From Xenoacremonium recifei (lineage: Eukaryota > Ascomycota > Sordariomycetes > Hypocreales > Nectriaceae), in the NCBI GenBank assembly GCA_012184525.1, contig WOFQ01000056.1, positions 1 to 64,000 of the forward strand: a stretch of 64,000 nucleotides of DNA, given 5' to 3'. The position numbers and the translations under genes are program-made. How positions within the stretch are numbered: position 1 is the first letter of the stretch; the number at the start of each line of letters is the position of its first letter. This document shows, piece by piece, positions 31,491 to 42,495 of this stretch. The notes under the pieces are model-generated. The model saw nothing but the letters and a program-made list of their open reading frames with translations, did not search any database and was not told where the DNA came from.

Positions 31491-32126
31491 GGTGTAGTGA
31501 TGGACGACTGTTGTGGGAGACTCGATGCTTGATTGTACAGCTGGAATGAAGCTGTGTCTGTCCTATTACCTAAAGGAGGCCGGGCTACTGCCTTCTTCTT
31601 ATACCCTAGAGGGCAATGATCCCAGGTCGTATGATTCGATCATCGGTGCATTTCCCGGACAGCACTTCGCCCCTTGGCACGGGTCAATGCCAGCCAATTC
31701 AGCAGCTAATGGTGGTGCCCTTCGTTGGGGGGATTGAAGCGTCCCAATCGGTTGCGGTCGAAGTACAGGAAAACCTGGAAAAGAATTGCTTTCCCCCGCC
31801 CCCCTGAAAAACCCCGGACCCCGCACCAATAGGTCCTCGTGGCCCGTGGGGTGCATATCCGAGTAGAGTACTCCGTAGAGGCCTCGGATTGTGGGCGTCG
31901 GCTTCTCGGGGGATCTCCGTGTCCGGACTCATCCCGGGGTCCGGGGTGATGTTGTGGGCTAGCCATCGGGATTTCGGAGGAATTCTCTCAATTGGGGGTA
32001 CCGAGGCCGGGTACAACCTCAAGACTCCGGTTGAATACAGTGAAAAAGAAGAAACCTCTGGCCATGGATTTGATTCGGGTTCTGCGTATGCACCAACTGT
32101 CCATCGCTGCTCATTTCAGGTAGATT
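31491..32126. promoter_or_regulatory. Divergent promoter, MFS permease / GH88
   Basis: Rich in CCGG and CGGGGT words (for example TCCGGACTC and CCGGGGTCCGGGG around 31920-31945), the kind of CGG-bearing repeats bound by Zn2Cys6 factors. One TACTCCGTA at 31869 and a C-run near 31793. The regulator gene lies just beyond GH88. No coding frame is convincing here. Confidence 0.5.
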
Positions 32127-33727
32127 GTGACAGTAGAAAGCATGAGAACCAACAAAATGGCGCTGGAGACTACGAATGAATTTCAAGCGCCCCAACCCGA
32201 GGCCTCGCCGGATGATACGTCCTCCGACAGCACGGCAAATCTCGGGTTTGGTAGCGATACTTCTATTTCCGAAGGCAATGAGAGCAACACCAAACTCTCC
32301 ACGCCGCCTTTGAACACAGTCTTCGCGAGTTTATTTGATGACAATATTTCTGCAAAAATATTGCATGCAGCCGTGACTGGCCTGAAAGACAATGTGAGAA
32401 CTGTTCACCTTGACGTGCCGTAGATTTATATTCTTACTATTCTTAGGACCCGCCAGTGGCTTTTCCGGAGTATGTGCCCCAAAGTGGTGATGATGAAGGC
32501 AAATACATCCTAAGAGAAAAGGACTTCTGGACCTGTGGCTTCTTTCCTGGATCAATATACTCCCTGATCGAGCGACTTGTAAAGTATCCGCAGGCCGCAT
32601 GCAGCGGTGAAATGGGGAAGAAGCTCTTGTCACAACTCTTAGCACTGGGTCAAGCTTGGTCAGAACCTCTTTTCGCCCATGCCAAGCGGCAAGACACTCA
32701 TGATCTATCTTTCATCATCCAACCTTCAATGAGGGTACGATGGGAAGTTCTCAACGACACTAAAGCACTGGACTCTATTGTTACAGCTGCCCGATCTCTG
32801 TTCACAAGGTACAACGACAATGTTGGCGCTATTCGTTCCTGGGATGTGTTGACCCAGGACGGTGTCGAAATCACCAACATGGACGACAACTTTCTCGTTA
32901 TCATCGATTCTATGTGCAACCTAGACCTTCTCTTCTACGCAGCAGCCCACACTGGCCAGGCTGAGCTAGCCAACGCGGCAACCATCCACGCAAAGACGCT
33001 GATCAGAACTCACCTTCGAGACGAAGGGAAGTCTAAGGAAGGAAGACCTATGTTTAGCACCTTCCATGTAGCCAATTTTAGTCCCGTCAATGGTTCCCTG
33101 AAAGAAAAGAGAACTGGGCAAGGCTACGCGGCGTCATCTACTTGGGCCCGTGGTCAAGCTTGGGGGATTTTGGGTTATGCACAAACCTACCTTTGGACCA
33201 AGGATCCTGACTTCTTGGACGCAGCATGCGGCTTGGCCGAGTATTTCTTCTTCAGGCTCAAGACTTCGCCACCTTGTGTCGAGTCTCTTGTGGACGGAGG
33301 TGCCCGCACTGTAGGACGTTATGTTCCTCTTTGGGACTTCGATGCGCCAATTGACGAGTCAGCGCCACTGCGAGATTCTTCTGCGGGCGTCATTGCAGCG
33401 AATGGACTCCTTCTGTTGTCACAAGCGCTGAGAGGATACGAGTCTGGAAAGTCGGGTCACAGGTATCTTGCAATGGCTACGCTTATTGTTAAAGACACCC
33501 TTGAGTTTTCTTTGGCTAAAGAGAAATCATGCTTGGCTATATCGGACAATGGAGACGTGGTCGCGCATGACGCTGATCCGAAAGCACATTTTGAGGCAAT
33601 CTTGAAGAACGCCACAGCAAACCACAATGCTAAAGACTTCAAAAGATATTGGGACCATGGTTTAGTATATGGAGATTACTACCTCATTGAATTTGGAAAT
33701 AGATTGCTTAGAATGGGATTGGTATGA
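32127..33727 (+). CDS. GH88 unsaturated glucuronyl hydrolase
   Basis: Hydrolase that removes 4,5-unsaturated glucuronic acid from oligosaccharides left by polysaccharide lyases. Exons 32127-32393 and 32447-33727 (intron GTGAGA...TTCTTAG) give 515 aa. The first 60 residues are Ser/Thr/Glu-rich and not family-like, so a later Met (32142 or 32157) could be the true start. Core marks of the (alpha/alpha)6 barrel are DFWTCGFFPGSIY, the substrate Asp in VIIDSMCNLDLL, GYAASSTWARGQAWGILGY, YVPLWDFDAP and DSSAGVIAANGLLLL. No signal peptide is seen, so action is intracellular. No lyase is visible in the window. It converges with the Zn2Cys6 regulator gene (29-bp gap) and diverges from an MFS permease. 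Confidence 0.92.
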
Positions 33728-33756
33728 ACTAGCTAGAGCGATTGAATAGAATACTT

Positions 33757-36457
33757 TTACAACCCAGAACCGAACGCCCATCCGTCTTGGGGAAGGTTCG
33801 TACCGTTAGCTGCATTTGGTGCGGTGAACATCATATCGTCAAACCCAATCACTCGGTCTAGTTCCATGAAGCCTTGGTCCATAAGCATCGTTGAAATGGC
33901 CGACAGCTCATCGGGTGGACTTTGTGTGGCACCTTGCTGACCTGGCGATATCTGCATGGGATAGTTTGGCCCTGTTGGCGCGGGAAATTTCTCGTGCGGC
34001 TCTTCTTGGGTCATTCGAGAGTAGTAGTCTGGCCTCAGACTAGCCTGCCGTTCTGAAGAATTCATGTCTTTGTTGGGACGCTCGTTGTTCGTCTGATGAT
34101 CGGTGAAGCCTTCTGTTGAGTATCCAAGGGGATCCACGTAGAATTCTCTGTCCACCTTGCATTTGTCGTGCAGTGATCTCAGTCCCGCACTATATCTCCC
34201 CGCCAAACAGGTCTTCACCTTCTCCTTGAAAATTGGACCAATCCATCGCCTTGCCATCTCGTCGAGGCCCTCCACTAGCAGCCAAAATTCGGGAGCAAGG
34301 TCTGTTTTGTAATATGTCCAGTGAACTTTCTTGGTCAGCAGGCGTCGAGATATTAAACCAAGTGCTCTTACCTAGAAGGGCCCTAGCACTAACAAAAGCG
34401 CAAAACGCGAATTGGCTATTTACAGGACTATTTTTGGGTGTGTATTTGAGGTATTTCTGTGTTATCGTGGCGGTCTCGACTGCAGCCACTTGACAAGTCT
34501 CTGCGCTGTGTCCACTTGGCATTCTGACAGGATAGGTTCGTTCTGGTGATGGGTATGCAATTTGCTGATGCAGTAGGATCATTGACGTGTTGTGGGTGAT
34601 GTGAGCGAGGGTGAGGTTAGGGTCCATGTCAACATGTGTTGGTCTCCTCGAGATATTAGAATCTTTCCACTTTTGTGGTAGAAACATCTTCCAGCTAGGC
34701 GCGTGTTAGAAAATAACCCGATCGAAGTCGTTGAAGACTTACTGCACGAGCCGTAAGTCCAATTCCTTGAACCTGGTCAGCCAGTTTCCTACTTCCTGGC
34801 GATCCTGAAAGTTGATCCTTTGTTGAAGGAAGTAGGTGGTCACGCGACTCAAAGACTCTGTCGCCTCGATACAGTAGGCAAAGGCTCCTACTGTGGACAT
34901 GTCTACCGAGACAGGGCCTTTGGTAACCGTGGTAGGGGTTTCGGGATGTGTTGTATCGTTGCTTTGTTCAGGGCTGGGATAGTGGGCTGGCAGGAATGTG
35001 ATGGAATTTCCGATCCGTGCCGCTGACCTATCCCATATTCCAAAGTAAGGGGTCACTACGGCTTCTTCTTTATGCCAAAGACCGCCGTCAGCAGGTAGTC
35101 TTCTCTGGACATCATCTGATGTTAAGCTGGTATTCCACCCGGTCGTTACCGAACATAGTCTTCTTGCTGTTAGCCCGAATCACGGCAACCATCCACTGCC
35201 TCGGGGAACACACCGATCAAGATTGAAGATGCCCCAGAATACTCGCCGTCGCTCTTCGTCTTGTGTCCAACTTTCGGGCTGGCCCAAAGACTGCATTGGT
35301 TTGAGAAATGGCCTTTCTTGGCGGTCATCCGTCTCGACACTGAGTTGTATGTATTCGACTGTCCTCGTCAGTGAGCCAATGATAGGCCAGGCCTTCGATG
35401 TATCCCCGTTGCCCATCTGAGTACAATTAGCAAATTCCGGTTGCGGTTAGCTGAGGAAGGTAGAGAAGGCCTTACGTCCGTAAATGCGACAATGCTCAAG
35501 GCTTGAAGATTCTCGACAGACAGACCATCCATTCCCGAAAGGACAACTATGCTCCGTGACGTCTTGACAAAGAGCTCTGCCTCTTCTAGACTTAAAGAAT
35601 GTATGCTTGTATCCACATAGCGAATCGCTGCAACCACAATTGCATGCAGAAGTATCGTCAGTTGAGGTAATTGCTCTTCATCGTAGAAGCGACTTCGAAA
35701 ACGCGTTTCGTGCAAGACTGGAATCCACGGTTGGACAAAGCTGAAGTATGCGGACACAATGTCTTCCAACAGCTCTGGGCCTGGAAGCTTCGCGGATGCA
35801 TTGCCCTGCTCGCTGAGCTGGCTGGCCAACTCGATATTTGGGTTCCCACAACTGTCTACCCTCCGTCGCTTACGTGGTTGGATGTGGCCAGGATTGATTC
35901 CATCGCGGCTTATACTGCTGACCGCTGGTGAGGCTGCCGGTAGCGATATGGGTTGATGGCCTTGCAGGGAGGCTGGTAGGTTCGGAGGTGACGAAGATGA
36001 CCCAGAATGGTTGATGAGCGTATGCAGCTCTTGGAAGAGTTGCGATAAAACTGTTGCAGGTTCACGTTGGCTCAGGGAAGGCAACACAGGTACATCTGTG
36101 GCATTCCTTGTTGTGTCATGGTAGACGGTCTTCTCGAGAGCCTCTGGGATGTATGAGAATGTGCACCGAGAGAATCCGGGTATATCCACGTACCAACTCG
36201 TCTGTTCAGGGACTCAATTGCACCAGGCTTCAAACCTGGCTTATTCTTCTTGGTCTCGTAAACACATGGTGCAGCTGGGACCGTCAATGTCGACCCTTGA
36301 GCTATAGAAGACATTCAGACCGCTCACCTAAGCGCTCACAATTAGTGCATGTCGGTTGGTCCCGCGAGCAGCGCAGTTTTCGTCGGCGACATCCTTGGCA
36401 GGATGGGATCTCCTGGTTGATTCCCCCGGATTCCTGGCTGATAGTTGGAGGGTCCAT
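33757..36457 (-). CDS. Zn2Cys6 transcription factor, putative locus regulator
   Basis: Seven exons on the minus strand, 36457-36328, 36274-36194, 36143-35476, 35416-35214, 35159-34743, 34694-34372 and 34325-33757, give 796 aa. The cluster spans Cys20 to Cys47 (SCQGCRRRKLRCSRDQPTC then CTNC and PC), the last Cys being supplied by exon 2. The linker KPGLKPGAIESLNRRVE leads to a short coiled-coil-like segment (ALEKTVY). The fungal regulatory domain shows AYFSFVQPWIPVLHETRF, EERRRVFWGIFNLDR and VHWKMFLPQKW. The C-terminus is Gln/Ser/Pro-rich and ends in a possible activation segment rich in Met and Asp. It sits between GH88 (convergent) and DUF2264 (divergent, 483-bp promoter), the usual place for a cluster-specific activator. 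Confidence 0.88.
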
Positions 36458-36940
36458 GAGATGGGGCTTAGTCTCAGCTGCTTATCGTGAGTTCGCGAGA
36501 CCGCATATGTGAACGTCCGAAGTCGGGCACGGTTCTCCCGGAGTCCGCTGGATATGTCGGGGGCTGAAGAAAGAGCAGCGATGCTGAGTTGTATGAAGGG
36601 ATCACAGCAGCACAGGTAACAAACAACAGCCAACCGTTATTCGTCCCTTCGTGCGGGGATACGAGGATGATCGACCCTCGGGGTACAAGCGGACCAATCA
36701 CAATAATGACCTCGGCTTGTTAGCGTCGGTTGGCACTTCGCCCGATGCCCGCTGCTGATCCGGGATATGGCGTTGCTAAGACAAAACTTACGAGCGCTAT
36801 TTGGTGTGGACAGCGTGATTTGGAAGAGTCAATCACAAGCTGCGTTTTCGCTCAATCTTTGTTTAAGCGGCTTAATACACCTATTTTCCCTTGTCTTTGC
36901 TATTGTCTGCTGGTTGAGATCAACTTAGTTACTAGACACA
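36458..36940. promoter_or_regulatory. Divergent promoter, regulator / DUF2264
   Basis: A 483-bp shared promoter. It contains CCGGAG/CTCCCGGAG sequences around 36530-36545 and a TTTAAGCGGCTTAA palindrome near 36862-36875, which could be a site for a dimeric regulator. No coding frame is evident. Confidence 0.45.
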
Positions 36941-39164
36941 ATGCCCCCATTGCCTGGTTTCTCGGATAATCCCCTACTGACACGGGATGATCTAATCCGT
37001 GCCACCCTTGCCCTCCTCAGGCCACTAATCACCTATTTTTCTCGGGACAAAGCCCGGATCCGTCTTGCTTCTGCGACTGGAGCTCATTTTGACGAGGCTG
37101 CAGCTGATCTTGAAGGGTTTGCTCGGCCTTTGTGGGCTGTTGGGGCTTTGCTTCTCGGTTCTGATAGTATCAGCGACCCGAGTCTACGATCCCAAGTCTC
37201 AGAAATAGGACAGCTATGGATTGAAGGTCTCATCGCTGGAACAGATCCCCATCATGCCGAGTATTGGGGAGCTGTACAGAACATGGACCAGCGCATGGTC
37301 GAGGCGGAGATCATTTCTTTTTTCCTGCTCGCTGCTCCAGAAAAGGTGTATGAACCTCTTAACGAGACTCAGAAGTCAAATGTCACGGCATGGCTCAAAT
37401 CAATGAACCAGAAGGAAATGCCGCCAAACAATTGGCGGTGGTTCCGTGTCTTCGCAAACCTCGCCTTAGTCAAAGTCTGCGGTGTTCCTTTAAATGACGT
37501 TCAGGAAGAAATGAGCGCCGATCTTGATCTTGTCGATACTTTCTATCTTGAAGATGGGTGGTCAGCTGATGGGCCCTGGCAAACAGTTGAACAAGCAGAG
37601 AAAGAAGAGAGTCAGGCACTTGATACCGGGCGAAGAGATGCAATCGGCGTCGGTCGACAAGCCGATTACTATTCAGGGAGTTTTGCTATTCAATTCAGCC
37701 AACTCCTCTATTCGAGATTTGCTTCAGACATCGACAGCAAGCGATGCCAGGTCTATCGACAGCGAGCTCGAGAATTTGGAGCACAGTTCTGGAGATATTT
37801 CGACTCACAAGGTAAGCTTTCTATTGAAGATAGCAAACTTAACGCTCACGTGATGGAAGGCGCCGCGATCCCATTCGGCCGCTCACTCACATACAGGTTT
37901 GCCTGCGGAGGATTCTTTGCAGCCCTGGCTGTTGCCAACGTTCCCGACTTGCCAAACCCCCTTGCTTCACCTGGAAGCATCAAAGGGTTTCTGTTGCGGC
38001 ACTTAAGGTGGTGGGCTCGTAATTCGAATAACATTTTCAACCCAGACGGTACTCTCACGATTGGATGGCTCTATCCGTAAGCATTCGTCTTACTTATAGA
38101 TGTTCTTCTACTGACGATGAGATTCAAGAAATATGTACATGGCTGAGGATTATAACTCTCCTCAGTCAGTGTACTGGTGCTTAAAAACCCTGATAGCGGT
38201 TGGATTAGGGGAAAGAGACAACTTCTGGACATCTGAAGAAGCGCCTTATCCCGTATTTGAACCTCCAATTGCAGTGCTCCCAGGGCCCCAACAGATTCTG
38301 TGCAATCATCCTCTGGGGTCTCATCCTTTCATGCTCACTCCCGGCCAGTTTGTAGCATGGCCTATGAAGGCGAATCAGGCGAAGTATTGCAAATTTGCCT
38401 ATTCGTCGGCGTTCGCGTTTTCAGTTCCAACAGGACCCCTTATACAGCAAATGGCTCCGGACAACCAGTTAACACTGAGCCGAGATGGAGCCGAGAGCTG
38501 GGCTGTGAAGTGGAAATGCCAGCCTGTACGCTTTAGGACCGAAACTTTGGCTCTAGGTAATGGAGAGCAGTTGGACGTCCCGATGGCTGCGGTCCGATGG
38601 TTTCCATGGGGAGACAAAGCTGTGGAAGTTGACACCATCGTGATACCGCCAGCTAACCGATGGCCAGACTGGCATGTTAGGATCCACCGTATTCACATCC
38701 GCCGCGAAATCCCTTCTTTGCACGTCGTTGAAGGTGGGTTTGCTTTGCACGGGCGACAACAAGCAACTGGCTATCCTTTACCCACAAGGGAGATCCCAGA
38801 CACTGATGTCGTTGGGGCTTTCGAAGGAGTTCTGACAACACGCTCCTCAGCATTAATTGCATCAATCGATGGAGCAAGTGGTATTGTCACTGATGTGATA
38901 GCACCAGAAAATACCGAGCTGGCAAGCTCTGTTATGAAGCCGGATTCGAACACCAATCTCGCTCGTCAAAGGACACTTATCCCGATTTCCTCTATCAGCA
39001 GGAACACTGTCCTTGCAGAGGGTACAGACTTACTTTTCATGAGCTCCGTTTTTGCGGCCTCTTCATCTAGCGAAAGCTCACGGGGAAGTGGCACAGGTCT
39101 AAAAGAAAGATGGGAGAATATCCCCCAGATTAATGCTAGGCTCGTGGTAGCTCTTTTCAATTAA
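36941..39164 (+). CDS. DUF2264 protein, possible GH154-type glucuronidase
   Basis: Exons 36941-38076 and 38129-39164 (intron GTAAGC...TTCAAG) give 723 aa. The N-terminal half is an alpha-helical barrel-like domain with SASTGAHFDE-type start (RLASATGAHFDEAAADLEGF), EYWGAVQNMDQRMVEAE, PPNNWRWFRVFANLAL, FYLEDGWSADGPW, the DYYSGSFAIQF motif, and EGAAIPFGRSLTYRFA. The C-terminal half is beta-rich. This is the DUF2264 pattern. From memory, CAZy places such proteins in GH154 with exo-beta-glucuronidase activity in Bacteroides, and this should be verified. No signal peptide. Divergent from the Zn2Cys6 regulator. Together with GH67 and GH88 it would give the locus three different uronic-acid-releasing enzymes. 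Confidence 0.85.
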
Positions 39165-42100
39165 AACCCATCCTTACCTGTGATTCAATGATCGCTTCCA
39201 TAAATCACCGAGCCCGTGGTTATGATACAGTGACCCGACGTTTATTCATCTACACACATGACCTGTTTCAATATTCTATATGGTTTGTGGTATATAAAAA
39301 GGTCGAATGTAAATAACTGAAAGATAGGCATTCAACAAGGGATAAGGATCTGGCTATAGGGTAGGGTAACAAAAACGTCCGATCCTGCCCACTTAACCTA
39401 CATGACGGTACTTCGGGGCTACCAACTTGAGAATGATAGTTTGAAGCCCCAGGATAGGATGGGCATAGATACATAGGTGGAAATCTTAGTCTGGTACTAA
39501 AATCCTAGGACTGCTACATAGAGCATGCCTTCCAGGGGTTCAATCCATCCTAGGAGACACTATACCGTACGAGGTAGGCGATGGAACGAAAATTCCGGGG
39601 CAGGGCTCGGCAGAGGATCTACGTGGTTATGACCGAAGGACCAGGACGGACGACCAATTACATGGATATGCTAGTCTCGTATAAACAGCCACGGCATTTG
39701 TCAAGGTACTTACGCGTGAAGACTTGGGTGCCTAAGACATACACGTCAGGAGGATGACGCTTAGGCACGCAAGATCCCCGTGCGGCAAGCCTTTGGAGAT
39801 CCCCGGCTGACAGGAGCACCCGGAAGGCCACCTGTGCCGCACTTGCCGTGCTATGTGGCTCTACGAAAATTCCGATGTAAGATCATGCCATCATAACGAT
39901 TGGATCGGCAGCACTGCCATGGTGCTTACCCACTGCGGGATTATGCAGCATATGTACAGTATTGTACAATCTAGTTTAAACCGACGGGGATAGTCGCGCG
40001 TGTGCGGAGTTATCAACTAAGCTGTCAGTGGCGGCCGCCATAATAAAGACCACTAGCCACTAATATCTGGAACTGCCGTAGGCGCAATAGGACAAATAGC
40101 AGGGCTAAGCACACTGAGTTCAGGAATTTCGGCTCTGTTTGGAGAAAAGAGAACGGCTAACGGCTATAGCGAGTCTCGGGGATATAGTTCCCGTGGGATT
40201 TTACTTGGCTAGCAGGTCTCTGCCCCGGTCTACAGAACTGCCAGCACAGCTAAGCGCCAGACATGGCGCAATTGGTTGTCTTGATTGCCTTCTGCCTCTC
40301 TCGGCCTCATTCGGATCCTGGTCCCTGCCCGGCTCTTACTCTGTGCAGAGTACTCCGTACATAGTTGTTCAAGCTGACATACATCCCTCGTCCCAAGTAA
40401 TAGTTTCGATCAATCGGCGTGCCCGCCCTACTTTGCCACACCAACAGGACCCCACCAAGATGTACGTGCGGCTCGTTTTGGACGAATGCACAGCAGCTAG
40501 ATGGCCTCAATGGTGGCATGGTCCGATCTTATTGGTTTCTGACCTATTCAGATCAGTGGGCAACGATGAGGCCTTTAGTCACGGTTATGGCGGGCCAAGA
40601 AAACGGTACCGTAGTCAGAGGAGCTGGAACCAATTTCTACCAACCGTGTGGCCACGAGTCGCTGCATCAGGATTTCTCTGCGGAGTACCAACAACAAGGG
40701 CATATGTACCGGATTTTCTCACGAAAATCCGTCTTGGGTGGGACGTAAATGAAATGTGGAATACGTCGCATCGTACACTGCAAGCAGTAGGAAGTGGACG
40801 AAACTCCGCGTCCCACTAAGTCAGATTTGGTGAGCTACAAATACGGCCCCTGGCAAGGAGGGTGGCAGCCTAATTTAGTTTCGCCGCAGCCTCCATCCCA
40901 CCGGTAAGAAGAGTTGCGTGGCACCACACCACCTGCAGCCATCATCATCAATATCGGGACCGACAGAGCGGCAGGGTGGCCGAACCTGGCCCTTGTGTCA
41001 GCTATCGTAAGATTCGCGGGGAGAATACGGAGGAGGCTTTCCGTCCAATCGTTGGCATGTGACGTAGTGTAGTCCGCTTAGCTCCTTCTCTTTAAAGATA
41101 TTTTTCGGTTTCAAACGCGACCAACTACGGTGACAAATCAAGTCAAAGTGCGCAACTAGACGTTCTTCAACAGCGCCTTCTTCGGGCTAGATCTCCCAGT
41201 CATGAGTCTATGTATCCAAGCTCACTGGTTAGTATCAAGCCGATACATAAATATTATATGACTTAACTAGCGTCGCATTTTACCACTCTTCTCAGCATAA
41301 CTGGGTTTTCGGATTTAGTCCAATCATACTCGGTCTTCCGTGCATCGAGGTACAGCCTGACAACCTCTTCAACTTTAGGTTTTTGACGATTACCAAAGTT
41401 CAAACACGGTTGTAGATGGCGATTGACGGATCTTGTAGTCTAGTGCTTGCCCAACGGCTTGCAATCGCCTTTTGGTTGAAAGATGGTCTTGATGCATGTG
41501 CTGAGCTGGTTGGGCGAGGGAGCATAGTCCAGAGGCTCTTGTCAGAGCAGTTGACCAGTGACGGTCTCTCCGTGGTTCGCGGAAGTATGGTGGTGGGTCT
41601 GGTACGTTCGCTCCTGCTGGCCTGACCGGGGAGTCGTATACTTGTAAAAAGGATTCATTGAAGCATTCCACGTTTCCGGGACTCAGCCTGTAACAGGCCC
41701 CATCAGCGAGGTTTAATGGATCCTCTACGTCGTCGCAGGATTCCTATTTCAATTCCTTACCTACATGGTGCAACTCCTACTCATAAATAGACGTTCATAG
41801 AGGATGGCGTAGATGAAACAAGATTTCTTTTTTTTGTTCTTTTTCTTTCCGTTTTAATTGAATAAAGTGGCGAAGAACCAAGCTTCAATATGATACGAGA
41901 CAAAATCAAACGGAAAAAGAAAATAATACATAACTCGACTCGTGAGTGAATTCACTCTGAAGCCAATATAACGCTGGTAGGAATTCGGATCTTGTCTTTC
42001 CTTTGCATGGGAGGATCGGAATTTTGGTGGTTCATTACGTAGTGTTTTGCATAGTGTACATTAGTGCTAGAAAGCGGCCCCATTTAATGCGGTGCAGTAA

Positions 42101-42495
42101 GATATTCCTTGTTTGGCGTATATGAAGGAATAAATTATGTATTTTCTATATAGGGAAGGTTGGAAAGTAGACATGCACTTTCAGAACAGGAATTCGTCAC
42201 AGAGCCGCCTTCTCCGTCTTAGCCTTTGCCCCGTGTCGGAACGGAATGCACGGATGAGGTGAGGCTATTCCTCTACAGATCGGCCGCTTACAGGTCCAAC
42301 GTAAGCTCCGAACAAGGACTTCGGGTTCTATAGAGGGAAACATCCCCATAACAGCCTTCTGCCTTATATCCATAATAAATAAGCAAGGGCCGCATCTCAG
42401 ACTTTTTGTCTCGACCCACAACCTCCAACAAGAACAACAGGGGAAACATACGAAAGAAGGCCAGATCAACGAAGTCAATGTCTATCGCAAAACAC
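39165..42495. other. 3.3-kb gene-poor stretch
   Basis: No gene can be supported. It includes a block of nested inverted repeats at 39728-39842 (listed separately), one TACTCCGTA at 40351, and many short open frames. The longest, 40139-40819 (226 codons), lacks any domain, has proteins of odd composition and is probably chance. Homopolymer T/A tracts occur at 41827-41850. The region may hold a degraded gene or noncoding RNA that cannot be recognised by eye. Confidence 0.4.
39728..39842. repeat. Two adjacent inverted repeats (hairpin-forming)
   Basis: GTGCCTAAG at 39728-39736 pairs perfectly with CTTAGGCAC at 39760-39768 (23-nt loop). Directly after, GTGCGGCA at 39780-39787 pairs with TGCCGCAC at 39835-39842. 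Together they could fold into two stems. This might be a small noncoding RNA, a MITE fragment or chance; no terminal duplication was found. Confidence 0.45.

Noticed and set aside
39500..39565. Possible tRNA with GGTTCAATCC T-loop-like box
   Set aside because: The box is flanked by TCCTAGGA on both sides at only about 55 bases and no cloverleaf or A box fits, so it is not called a tRNA.
40139..40819. 226-codon open frame in the 39-42 kb gap
   Set aside because: It has no domain, no biased codon pattern, no homologous feel and no neighbours in agreement; most likely a chance frame in GC-balanced intergenic DNA.
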